Assembly: GCF_005930475.1 (NCBI RefSeq)
Contig: NZ_SJEW01000013.1
Location: 1-64,000, forward strand
Length of the DNA stretch: 64,000 nucleotides
Source of the DNA: Modestobacter altitudinis
Lineage (GTDB): Bacteria; Actinomycetota; Actinomycetes; Mycobacteriales; Geodermatophilaceae
Direction: 5' to 3'
Part shown: piece by piece, positions 17,234-24,805 of the stretch
Layout: each line of letters starts with the position of its first letter
Position numbering within the stretch: the first letter of the stretch is position 1
Position numbers and translations under genes: made by a program
The notes under the pieces: model-generated
Database searches by the model: none
What the model was told of the DNA's origin: nothing
What the model saw: only the letters and a program-made list of their open reading frames with translations

Positions 17234-18283
17234 ATGACCGTGATCGGCTTCCACAACTCCCACGAGCAGGTGCACCCCGCTGACCTGCTCCGCGCCGTGC
17301 AGCACGCGGAGGAGGTCGGGTTCACCGCGGCGATGTGCTCCGACCACCTCGAGCCCTGGAACGAGCGGCAGGGCCACTCCGGCTTCGCCTGGTCCTGGCT
17401 CGGCGCCGCACTGGCCACCACCGGGCTGCCCTTCGGCGCGGTCAACGCCCCCGGCCAGCGGTACCACCCGGTGATCGTCGCCCAGGCGATCGCCACCCTC
17501 GGCGCGATGTTCCCCGGCCGGTTCTGGGTCGCGCTGGGCTCGGGTGAGGCGATGAACGAGCACGTCACCGGGCACGTGTGGCCGCGCAAGGAGCTGCGCG
17601 ACGCCCGGCTGCGCGAGTGCGTCGACGTCATCCGGGCGCTGCTGGCCGGCGAGGAGGTCAGCCACGAGGGGCTGGTCACCGTCGACCGGGCGCGGATCTG
17701 GACGCTGCCCGAGCAGCAGCCGGCCCTCATCGCCCCCGCGGTCAGCGCCCGGACCGCGGCCCGGCACGCCGAGTGGGCCGACGGGCTGGTGACGATCAAC
17801 CAGCCGCACGAGACGCTGCGGGAGGTCATCGCCGCCTATCGGGACGCCGGCGGGCAGGGCACGCTCACCATCCAGGTGCACGTGTCCTACGACCCCGACC
17901 CCGACCGCGCGCTCGCGCTGGCCCACGACCAGTGGCGCAGCAACGTGTTCCCGCCGCCGCTGTGCTGGGACCTGGACACCACCCGTGCCTTCGACCAGGC
18001 CAGCACGCACGTGCGGCCCGAGGACATGCACGACGCGGTCCGGGTCAGCAACGACCTGGGCCAGCACGCCGCCTGGATCGCCGAGTACGTCGAGCTCGGC
18101 TTCGACCAGGTCTACCTGCACCACGTGCCCCAGGAGCAGACCGCGTTCCTGGACGCCTTCGGCGAGCACGTGCTCCCGCAGCTCGACGTCACCGCACCTG
18201 CCCCCGCGGTCGCGATCGACCCGCCCGGCCCGGCGCAGCCCCGCCGTCCGGAGCAGACGCCGCAGCCGGCGGTGCTGCCGTGA
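17234..18283 (+). CDS. LLM-class flavin oxidoreductase (TIGR03885-like)
   Basis: A 349-residue luciferase-like TIM-barrel flavoprotein: TVIGFHNSHEQVHPADLLRAVQHAEEVGF, then CSDHLEPWNERQGHSGF and RFWVALGSGEAMNEHVTG. It resembles the family thought to use FMN rather than F420. In actinobacteria this family is often found beside a GH13 enzyme, and here it overlaps the GH13 gene by GTGA, pointing to one transcript and a shared though unknown job in sugar metabolism. ATG 17234 is preferred to upstream in-frame starts because the barrel begins there. A Pro-rich tail follows residue 315. Confidence 0.85.
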   Translation: MTVIGFHNSHEQVHPADLLRAVQHAEEVGFTAAMCSDHLEPWNERQGHSGFAWSWLGAALATTGLPFGAVNAPGQRYHPVIVAQAIATLGAMFPGRFWVALGSGEAMNEHVTGHVWPRKELRDARLRECVDVIRALLAGEEVSHEGLVTVDRARIWTLPEQQPALIAPAVSARTAARHAEWADGLVTINQPHETLREVIAAYRDAGGQGTLTIQVHVSYDPDPDRALALAHDQWRSNVFPPPLCWDLDTTRAFDQASTHVRPEDMHDAVRVSNDLGQHAAWIAEYVELGFDQVYLHHVPQEQTAFLDAFGEHVLPQLDVTAPAPAVAIDPPGPAQPRRPEQTPQPAVLP

Positions 18284-19959
18284 GGATCACCGACACCGCG
18301 GACCTGTGGTGGAAGAACGCCGTCGTCTACTGCTTGGACGTCGAGACGTACCTGGACTGGGACGGAGACGGGTGCGGCGACCTCGCCGGCCTCGCCCAGC
18401 GGCTGGACCACCTCGCCGACCTCGGCGTCACCTGCCTGTGGCTGATGCCCTTCTACCCGACCGCCGAGCGCGACGACGGCTACGACATCACCGACTTCTA
18501 CGGCGTGGACCCGCGGCTGGGCACCTTCGGTGACCTGGTCGAGGTGATCCGGACGGCGAAGGACCGCGGCATGCGGGTGATCGTCGACCTGGTCGTCAAC
18601 CACACCTCGGCCAAGCACCCGTGGTTCCGCTCGGCGCGGGCCTCGAAGGACTCGCCCTACCGCGACTTCTACGTCTGGCGCTCCGACCCGCCGCCGGACA
18701 CCACGGCACAGGTCGTCTTCCCCGACCAGGAGGACAGCATCTGGCAGCTGGAGGAGAAGACGGGGGAGTGGTACCTGCACAAGTTCTACAGGTCCCAGCC
18801 CGACCTCAACGTCGCCAACCCGCTGGTCCGCGACGAGATCGCCAAGGTGATGGGCTTCTGGCTGCAGCTGGGCCTGGACGGCTTCCGGGTGGACGCCGTC
18901 CCGTTCCTGCTGGAGACCGCCGGCATCGACGAGGCCGAGGCCGACCGGTTCCCCGACCCGCACCAGTACCTGCGGGCGCTGCGCGCGCTGGTCGACCGCC
19001 GCGCCGGCGACGGGGTGCTGCTCGGTGAGGTGAACCTGCCGCACGACCAGCAGGCGGAGTTCTTCGGCGGCACCGACGGCGACGAGCTCACCATGCAGTT
19101 CGACTTCATCGCGATGCAGGCGATGTACCTCTCCCTCGCCCGCGCCGACGTGACCCCGCTGGTCGACGCCCTGACCAGCCGGCCGCAGACCTCCCCGGAC
19201 AACCAGTGGGGCATGTTCGTCCGCAACCACGACGAGCTCACCCTGGACAAGCTGAGCGAGGACGAGCGGGCCGAGGTGTTCGCCGCCTTCGGTCCGGAGG
19301 CCAGCATGCAGGTCTACGGCCGGGGCCTCACCCGCCGGCTGCCCTCGATGCTGGCCGGCGACCCGCGGCGGATCCGGATGGTCTACAGCCTGATGTTCTC
19401 CCTGCCCGGCACGCCGGTGCTGTTCTACGGCGAGGAGATCGGGATGGGGGAGAGCCTGGCCGCCGAGGGCCGGCTCGCCGTCCGCACGCCGATGCAGTGG
19501 ACCTCCGGCCGCAACGGCGGCTTCTCCACGGCGGCGCCCAGCCGGTTGCCCGGGCCGGTGGTGGACGGCGGGTTCGCACCGGAGTTCGTCAACGTCGCCG
19601 ACCAGCGGCGCGACCCGGACTCGCTGCTGTCGTTCATGAAGCTGCTGATCAAGCGGTACCGGGAGAGCCCGGAGCTGGGCTGGGGCCGCTACGAGGTGCT
19701 CGGCCAGCCGCACCCGGAGGTGCTCGCCTCGCTGAGCTCCTGGGACGACGGGGCGCTGGTGGCCCTGCACAACCTCGGGCCTGAGCCGCGCACCGTGCCG
19801 CTCGTGCTGGCCGACTGCGGCAGCACCCACCGGCTGGAGGACCTGCTGACCGTGGGCAGCACCGCGCTGGCCGACGACGGCTCGGTCGAGCTGGCGTTGG
19901 AGGGCTACGGGTACCGCTGGCTGCGGGTGGTCGCCGAGGACAGCCGCCGGCTGCTCTGA
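18280..19959 (+). CDS. GH13 alpha-amylase/trehalose synthase-like enzyme
   Basis: A 559-residue GH13 barrel. The catalytic residues are intact: nucleophile D205 in GFRVDAVPF, acid/base E250 in LLGEVNLP and D318 in RNHDEL; the conserved VVNHTS lies at about residues 105-110. The N-terminus WWKNAVVYCLDVETYLDWDGDG and YGEEIGMGESL near residue 385 resemble trehalose synthase and alpha-glucosidase subfamilies. Length fits an isomerising or hydrolysing alpha-glucosidase; the exact reaction is unresolved. GTG start overlaps the stop of the LLM gene. Confidence 0.85.
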   Translation: MRITDTADLWWKNAVVYCLDVETYLDWDGDGCGDLAGLAQRLDHLADLGVTCLWLMPFYPTAERDDGYDITDFYGVDPRLGTFGDLVEVIRTAKDRGMRVIVDLVVNHTSAKHPWFRSARASKDSPYRDFYVWRSDPPPDTTAQVVFPDQEDSIWQLEEKTGEWYLHKFYRSQPDLNVANPLVRDEIAKVMGFWLQLGLDGFRVDAVPFLLETAGIDEAEADRFPDPHQYLRALRALVDRRAGDGVLLGEVNLPHDQQAEFFGGTDGDELTMQFDFIAMQAMYLSLARADVTPLVDALTSRPQTSPDNQWGMFVRNHDELTLDKLSEDERAEVFAAFGPEASMQVYGRGLTRRLPSMLAGDPRRIRMVYSLMFSLPGTPVLFYGEEIGMGESLAAEGRLAVRTPMQWTSGRNGGFSTAAPSRLPGPVVDGGFAPEFVNVADQRRDPDSLLSFMKLLIKRYRESPELGWGRYEVLGQPHPEVLASLSSWDDGALVALHNLGPEPRTVPLVLADCGSTHRLEDLLTVGSTALADDGSVELALEGYGYRWLRVVAEDSRRLL

Positions 19960-20090
19960 CGCTGCGGGCTCGGCAGGGCACGCACGGTGAGGCCCGCGCC
20001 GGTGTCCTACGAGCCCGCCCGCCACACCCGGCCGCCTCCCCGGGATCGTCGGAGCCCCCGCCTAGCTTTCCCGGCGAGGTGATCGGACAG

Positions 20091-20750
20091 ATGAGCGACG
20101 AGCAGGACGTGCTGACCCCCGGCTGGGTCGACCCGCGGGGCACCCGCCCGGCGGAGACCGGAGCGGCGCCCGCGGGCGCCACCGCGGTCGTGCCCGGTCA
20201 GCGGACCGAGGGCCAGCCGGCCCCCGAGGCAGCGCCGGTGACGGCCGGGGCACCGGCACCGGAAGGGCCTCCGGCGGTGGAACCGCCCGCAGCCGCGGGC
20301 CCCGACCCGGCAGCCGGGCCGGAGGTCGAGCCGGGTGCGCCGCCGCACGCGACGGCTCCGGTCGGCGCGCGTCCCCAGCCGCGGCTCCCGCGGCTGCCGA
20401 GGCGAGCCCCGATGATCCGGATGGGCCCGTGGGCACCGGTCGCGGGGGCGGCCGTCGGGCTGCTGCTCGGGATCGTGATCGTGCTGTTCCTCGCCCCGGC
20501 CGTGGAGAGCTTCGACCAGCGGCTGGCCCTGGTCTTCGTCGTCCTCGGGATGTCGCTGCTCGGGGCCGGGGGCACGCTGCTGGCCGACGAGGTGCGCATC
20601 ATGCGGCGCGGCGCCCAGGCGGCCGAGGCCCGCGCGTCGGGGGCCGGGGTGATCGCCGGACTGCTCAACGGCCTCACCCCGGCCCGCCTGCTGATCGCGG
20701 CCAGTGCGTTCGTGCTGCTGCTCAGCGCCTACGTGACCCAGGGGAGCTGA
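20091..20750 (+). CDS. membrane protein with Pro/Ala-rich cytoplasmic N-terminus
   Basis: A 219-residue protein of unknown function. Residues about 1-110 are a disordered Pro/Ala/Gly/Glu-rich region; three hydrophobic helices follow (about 112-135, 143-165 and 197-217), separated by a basic loop (DEVRIMRRGAQ). ATG 20091 is chosen because GAGGTGATC, an extended Shine-Dalgarno match, ends five bases upstream; GTG 20079 in the same frame would fall inside that site. The 3' end overlaps the convergent DoxX gene by 29 bp. Confidence 0.75.
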   Translation: MSDEQDVLTPGWVDPRGTRPAETGAAPAGATAVVPGQRTEGQPAPEAAPVTAGAPAPEGPPAVEPPAAAGPDPAAGPEVEPGAPPHATAPVGARPQPRLPRLPRRAPMIRMGPWAPVAGAAVGLLLGIVIVLFLAPAVESFDQRLALVFVVLGMSLLGAGGTLLADEVRIMRRGAQAAEARASGAGVIAGLLNGLTPARLLIAASAFVLLLSAYVTQGS

Positions 20751-21111
20751 CCCAGGCGACCGTCCCGGCGGCCAGCGCCAGCACGAGGGTGAGCACCAGG
20801 CTGGTGTCCAGCACCGCCACGTTGGTGACGGTCGCGCCGATCATCAGCCCGGTCAGCCCCAGCGCCGCCGGGGAGGTCAGCCGCGGGACCAGCAGGCCCA
20901 CCGCGCCGGCCACCTCGCACGCACCCACCAGGTGGCGCAGCCAGTCACCGGCGCCGATGTCGGCGAACATCTGCACCATCGCCGGCTCGCCGCCCAGCTT
21001 GACCAGGCCCGCCCCCGAGAAGAGGACGGCGAGCCCGATCCGCAGCGCCAGCAGGCCGATCCGCGCGACGGCGGGGGCGGACCGGGTGCGGCCGGTGTCC
21101 GTGGTGGTCAT
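20722..21111 (-). CDS. DoxX-family membrane protein
   Basis: A 129-residue four-helix membrane protein with the DoxX pattern: LRIGLAVLFSGAGLVKLGG in helix 1 and VGACEVAGAVGLLVPRL in helix 2. DoxX-like proteins are linked to redox control, though the family is diverse. It is the third gene of an operon after ArsR and SRPBCC (25-bp gap), a combination often seen in actinobacteria. Confidence 0.85.
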   Translation of the reverse strand: MTTTDTGRTRSAPAVARIGLLALRIGLAVLFSGAGLVKLGGEPAMVQMFADIGAGDWLRHLVGACEVAGAVGLLVPRLTSPAALGLTGLMIGATVTNVAVLDTSLVLTLVLALAAGTVAWVSSPGSRRR

Positions 21112-21135
21112 CCCGGCTCCTCGACCGGCCCGCGG

Positions 21136-21618
21136 TCAGCCGGCCAACAGGGCGTCGAGGCGCTCATAGCCCTCGCGGACGCCGGTGTCCATGCCGCTGG
21201 CCAGGAAGGCGTCCCGTCCCTCGAAGGAGTCCACCAGTGAGGTGGCGGTGAGCCGGCTGCGCCCGCCCGGCAGGTCCTCGAGCTCCAGCCGCTCGAGGGC
21301 GACGCCGTCGGGGAAGCCCTCGAAGGTGAACGTCTGGACGATCAGCTCGGCCGGGCGCACCTCGTGGAAGCAGCCGTGGAAGCCGTACTCCTCGCCGTCC
21401 TGGGTGTGCACGTAGCGGTAGGAGCCACCGGTGCGGCAGTCGTAGTGGTCGATCCGGGCCTCCATGCCCCGCGGGCCCTGCCACTGCACGACCAGCTCGG
21501 GGTCGGTGTGCGCGCGGAAGACCTTCTCCTTCGGGGCGTCGAACTCGCGGATGATCCGGACGAGCGGGACCCGCGGGTCGGCGATGATCTGGGTCTCGTG
21601 GGTGTCGGTGGTGCTCAT
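21136..21618 (-). CDS. SRPBCC / AHSA1-like protein
   Basis: A 160-residue START/Bet v1-fold protein of the AHSA1 group: LVRIIREFDAPKEKVFRAHTDPELVVQWQGPRG and FHEVRPAELIVQTFTFEGFPDG. These proteins bind hydrophobic ligands; a specific function is unknown. Its ATG overlaps the ArsR stop (21615-21618), the classic ArsR-SRPBCC pairing. Confidence 0.9.
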   Translation of the reverse strand: MSTTDTHETQIIADPRVPLVRIIREFDAPKEKVFRAHTDPELVVQWQGPRGMEARIDHYDCRTGGSYRYVHTQDGEEYGFHGCFHEVRPAELIVQTFTFEGFPDGVALERLELEDLPGGRSRLTATSLVDSFEGRDAFLASGMDTGVREGYERLDALLAG

Positions 21619-21980
21619 GTCGGGGTGTCTTCCTTCCGGGCAGGAGTCGGGGCGACGTCGTCCGGCATCGCGGCCAGCACGTCGTCCAGGCGGCGGTAGC
21701 GCTCCTCGGCCTCGCGCCGGTAGCGCTCGATCCACTTCGTCATCAGGTCGAAGACCTGCGCTTCCAGGTGCACCGGACGGCGCTGGGCCTCCCGGCTGCG
21801 GCTGACCAGGCCGGCGTCCTCGAGCACCTTCAGGTGCTTGGACACCGCCTGCAGGCTCACGTCATAGGGGGCGGCGAGCTCGTTCACGGTGGCGTCGCCG
21901 ACGGCGAGCCTGGCCACCATGTCGCGCCGGGTCGGGTCGGCCAGTGCCGAGAACACCCGGGACAGTGCGTCTGCCGCCAC
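21615..21980 (-). CDS. ArsR-family winged-helix repressor
   Basis: From GTG 21980 the protein is 121 residues: ALSRVFSALADPTRRDMVARLAVGDATVNELAAPYDVSLQAVSKHLKVLEDAGLV, a complete ArsR winged helix, with a charged C-terminal helix. No metal-binding Cys pair is present, so it belongs to the non-metal group paired with SRPBCC genes. GTG 21980 has AGGAGG a few bases upstream; an earlier ATG at 22004 lies inside an operator and adds only a basic octapeptide, so it is less likely. Confidence 0.9.
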   Translation of the reverse strand: MAADALSRVFSALADPTRRDMVARLAVGDATVNELAAPYDVSLQAVSKHLKVLEDAGLVSRSREAQRRPVHLEAQVFDLMTKWIERYRREAEERYRRLDDVLAAMPDDVAPTPARKEDTPT

Positions 21981-21994
21981 GGACCTCCTCCTCT

Positions 21995-22059
21995 CCTCAA
22001 CCATCAGGTTGAGGACGAGGTTAGGAGCGAGTCCGGAGGTTTGTCAACCCGTTGGTTGA
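21995..22059. promoter_or_regulatory. two ArsR operators
   Basis: CCTCAACC-ATCA-GGTTGAGG (21995-22014) and TCAACC-CGTT-GGTTGA (22044-22059) share the pattern TCAACC, four bases, GGTTGA. Their centres are 47 bp apart and they flank the likely promoter of the ArsR-SRPBCC-DoxX operon. Autorepression by the ArsR protein is the expected mechanism. Confidence 0.8.
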
Positions 22060-22066
22060 GTAGCGG

Positions 22067-22807
22067 TCAGCTCTCCGACGGGCTGAGCTCGGACAGCGAG
22101 ATGCGGCCGGCGAGCACGTCCTCGGCGACGTCGTCGACCACCCGGTCGCTGGCGAAGGCGAAGGCCTTGAGTGCGGCCAGGGCGTCCTCGGTGTCCAGCC
22201 CGAGGGCGACGTTCACCATCCCGGTGGCCTGCCAGACCCGGGCCCGCTGCAGCGCGTCCGGGCCGTCCCACCAGCCGGGACGCCCCTCCTCCTTGGGCGC
22301 GCTCAGCGCCGCGGCGACCATCGCCCGGGTCAGCGCGATGGTCACGTCCTCGATGTCGTCCCGGTCGGTGGCCGGCAGCCGCTCGGCGTCCCGGACGTAG
22401 AGGTCGAGCACGACCAGCGGGCCCAGCGGGGGGAGCAGGGGCACCGACAGCACCGCGTGGAACGACGTCTCGCCCACCAGAGCGGTGTGCAGGTCCGGCC
22501 AGTTGCGGGCGATCGCGGCCTCGTCGAAGGCGATCGCCACGCCGTCGTCGTGCGCCCGCAGGCACGGGCCCTCGCCGTGGGTGAACTGCAGCCGCTCGGC
22601 CTGCGCGGCGACCGGGTCGCTGGCACCGATGGGCGTCCGCAGGCCCTTCATGTCGTGGATGCTCAGCCCGGCACCGTCGACCGGCAGCGCCGCGACGGCT
22701 GCACGGGACAGCCGGACGGCGAGCATCTCGGGCCCGCGCAGCTCCGGCGGGGGCAGCTGGTCGAGCGCCTGTGCGAACCGCTGTGCCGCCTGTCCTGCCG
22801 CGGTCAT
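22067..22807 (-). CDS. GAF and ANTAR domain protein
   Basis: A 246-residue cytoplasmic regulator. A GAF domain covers about residues 30-165 (LPVDGAGLSIHDMKGLRTPIGASD, THGEGPCLRAHDDG) and a C-terminal ANTAR RNA-binding three-helix domain about 180-240 (RARVWQATGMVNVALGLDTEDALAALKAFAF). ANTAR proteins act as antiterminators on paired stem-loops; the signal and target are unknown. ATG 22807 follows GAGGAG. Confidence 0.9.
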   Translation of the reverse strand: MTAAGQAAQRFAQALDQLPPPELRGPEMLAVRLSRAAVAALPVDGAGLSIHDMKGLRTPIGASDPVAAQAERLQFTHGEGPCLRAHDDGVAIAFDEAAIARNWPDLHTALVGETSFHAVLSVPLLPPLGPLVVLDLYVRDAERLPATDRDDIEDVTIALTRAMVAAALSAPKEEGRPGWWDGPDALQRARVWQATGMVNVALGLDTEDALAALKAFAFASDRVVDDVAEDVLAGRISLSELSPSES

Positions 22808-22885
22808 GTCACTCCTCGTCGGTCGGACGCCCCGGGGCGCCGGACCAGACTGCCCGTCCGAGCGCGTCGGCACCACCGTAGATGA

Positions 22886-23647
22886 TCAGCCGAAGGCGTC
22901 CAGCCCGAGGTGGAGGGCCAGCCCGAGCCCGGCGACGGCGATCAGCCGGCGCAGCAGGGTCTGCGGCACCCGGCGCACCACGCGCGGGCCGAGTGAGCCG
23001 CCGACCAGGAAGCCGATCGCCAGCGGCAGGGCAGCCAGCCAGTCGACGTCGGCGAAGAACGCGTAGCCGAGCGCCGCGACCGAGTTGGCCACGCCGAGCA
23101 CCACGTTCTTCCCGGCGTTGCTGCGCGGCACGCCCTCGCCGGTCGCCAGCAGCAGCATCGCCAGCATCAGGACGCCGGCGGCCGCGCCGAAGTACCCGCC
23201 GTAGATCGAGACGACGAACGCCCCGACGACCAGCCACCGGGAGTCGCGCTGCGGGTGCCGGGCCCCGGCCGCCGCCAGCTCGCGGGGCGGGCGCTGCACC
23301 AGGATCGCCGCCGACGCCCCGGCGATCAGGAACGGGACGAGCTTCTCGAACGCCGTCGACGGGGTGAGCAGCAGCAGCACGGCGCCGGTCACGCCGCCCA
23401 GCAGCGCGGCGGCGCACAGCGGCACGAGCCGCCGGCGTTGCCCGGCCAGCTCCGGACGCGAGGCGCTGACCGACCCGATGCTGGAGAACGCCAGGGCGAC
23501 GGTGTTGGTGACGTTCGCCGTCAGCGGGGGGATGCCGGTGGCCAGCAGCGCGGGGTAGCTGAACAGCGAGGCCAGCCCGGCGACGCTGCCCACCAGCCCG
23601 GCGGCGACGCCGGCGAGCACCAGCAGCCCGAACTCCAGCGTGCTCAC
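22886..23647 (-). CDS. TauE/SafE-family anion permease
   Basis: A 253-residue, roughly eight-helix membrane protein of the TauE/SafE (sulfite exporter) family: GSVAGLASLFSYPALLATGIPPLTANVTNTVAL near the N-terminus and the second repeat YGGYFGAAAGVLMLAMLLLA. Overlaps the preceding homologous gene by ATGA; the two may form a heterodimer. Confidence 0.85.
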   Translation of the reverse strand: MSTLEFGLLVLAGVAAGLVGSVAGLASLFSYPALLATGIPPLTANVTNTVALAFSSIGSVSASRPELAGQRRRLVPLCAAALLGGVTGAVLLLLTPSTAFEKLVPFLIAGASAAILVQRPPRELAAAGARHPQRDSRWLVVGAFVVSIYGGYFGAAAGVLMLAMLLLATGEGVPRSNAGKNVVLGVANSVAALGYAFFADVDWLAALPLAIGFLVGGSLGPRVVRRVPQTLLRRLIAVAGLGLALHLGLDAFG

Positions 23648-24429
23648 CGGGAGAGCAGCACGGCGATGGCGACCAGCCCCAGCAGCACGATCGCCGTCCG
23701 CAGCACCGGTGCCGGCAGCCGCCGGCCGAAGGTGGACCCGACGTGCCCGCCGACCAGCGAACCGCCGGCCACCAGGCCGGCGGCGAGCCAGTCGACGCGG
23801 TCGGTGGCCACCACGACGTAGGTCAGCGCCGCCACGGCGTTGACGCCGAGGGTGAGCACGTTCTTGATCGCGTTGAGCCGCTGCAGCGGCTCGCGCAGCA
23901 GCAGGCCGAAGATGCCGATCTGCAGCACGCCCTGGCTGGCGGCGAAGTACCCGCCGTAGGTGCCGGTCGCGTAGGCGCCGGCGACCAGGGCGGCCAGCCG
24001 GCCGCCGCCGACGTGCGGGTCCTCCTGGGCGCCCGCGCGGGCGCGGCGAGCCGCCAGCCGGCGTTGCAGCAGCGGCTGGACGGCGACCAGGACCACGGCG
24101 AGGGCGACCAGTCCGGGGACGATCGCCTCGAACGCCGACGCGGGCAGGTGCAGCAGCAGGAACGCCCCGGTGAGCGCGCCGAGGACCGAGGCGGGGAGGA
24201 GCCGCAGCAGCAGCCGGCGCTGGCCGGCCAGTTCACGGCGGTAGCCGATCGCGCCGGTGAGGTTGCCCGGCACCAGGCCGAGGGAGTTGGAGACCGTGGC
24301 GGTGACCGGCGGCAGGCCCACCGCCAACAGCACCGGGAAGGTGACCAGGGTGCCCGAGCCGACGACGGCGTTGATCGAGCCCGCCGCCAGCCCGGCCAGG
24401 GCGACCGCGAGCATCTCCACCGCCGTCAT
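23644..24429 (-). CDS. TauE/SafE-family anion permease
   Basis: A 261-residue paralogue of the next gene: GSINAVVGSGTLVTFPVLLAVGLPPVTATVSNSLGLVPG and YGGYFAASQGVLQIGIFGLLL. First gene of a two-permease operon. Probable substrates are sulfite, sulfonates or related anions; not decidable from sequence. Confidence 0.85.
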   Translation of the reverse strand: MTAVEMLAVALAGLAAGSINAVVGSGTLVTFPVLLAVGLPPVTATVSNSLGLVPGNLTGAIGYRRELAGQRRLLLRLLPASVLGALTGAFLLLHLPASAFEAIVPGLVALAVVLVAVQPLLQRRLAARRARAGAQEDPHVGGGRLAALVAGAYATGTYGGYFAASQGVLQIGIFGLLLREPLQRLNAIKNVLTLGVNAVAALTYVVVATDRVDWLAAGLVAGGSLVGGHVGSTFGRRLPAPVLRTAIVLLGLVAIAVLLSR

Positions 24430-24450
24430 GCCCGCATCGACGCGAGCGTG

Positions 24451-24469
24451 TCACAGCGGGTCGCTGTGA
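24451..24469. promoter_or_regulatory. palindrome upstream of the TauE operon
   Basis: TCACAGCG-GGT-CGCTGTGA is a 19-bp palindrome with 8-bp perfect arms, 21 bp upstream of the first TauE start and 40 bp before the divergent small gene. No regulator gene lies beside it, so a distant regulator is implied. It could also be a hairpin in one of the leaders. Confidence 0.5.
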
Positions 24470-24508
24470 GCCCGCACACCGCGGGGTCCTTCGGGGTAGG
24501 GGGCACCC

Positions 24509-24805
24509 ATGTCAGCGCGCAGTGCGGCGGTCGCGGCCGCAGACCGGTGGGTCGACCCCGACGACGGCATCCGCTACCCCGCGGGCGAGGTCCACGCCTG
24601 GCTGCCCGGGCACAACGAGACGGTCTGCGGGCTGTCGCTGAGCCGGTCCGGGCTGTTCCGGTTCCCGCACGTGACGTGGGCGGACGTGCAGCCGGAGTCG
24701 GGGCGGCACGCGGAGGAGGTCCAGGTGGTGTGCCGGCGCTGCCGGGCGGCCCAGGGCGCCCGGCGGGACGAGCGCGGCTGGACCCGGACCAACCCCCGGC
24801 CCTAG
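24509..24805 (+). CDS. small conserved actinobacterial protein with Cys pair
   Basis: A 98-residue protein, unknown function. The core GIRYPAGEVHAWLPGHNETVCGLSLSRSGLFRFPHVTWADVQ followed by VVCRRCRAAQG gives C...CxxC, a possible zinc or metal site with the His residues before it. It resembles small hypothetical proteins of other actinobacteria. Its end overlaps the stop of the convergent helicase gene by four bases. Confidence 0.7.
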   Translation: MSARSAAVAAADRWVDPDDGIRYPAGEVHAWLPGHNETVCGLSLSRSGLFRFPHVTWADVQPESGRHAEEVQVVCRRCRAAQGARRDERGWTRTNPRP

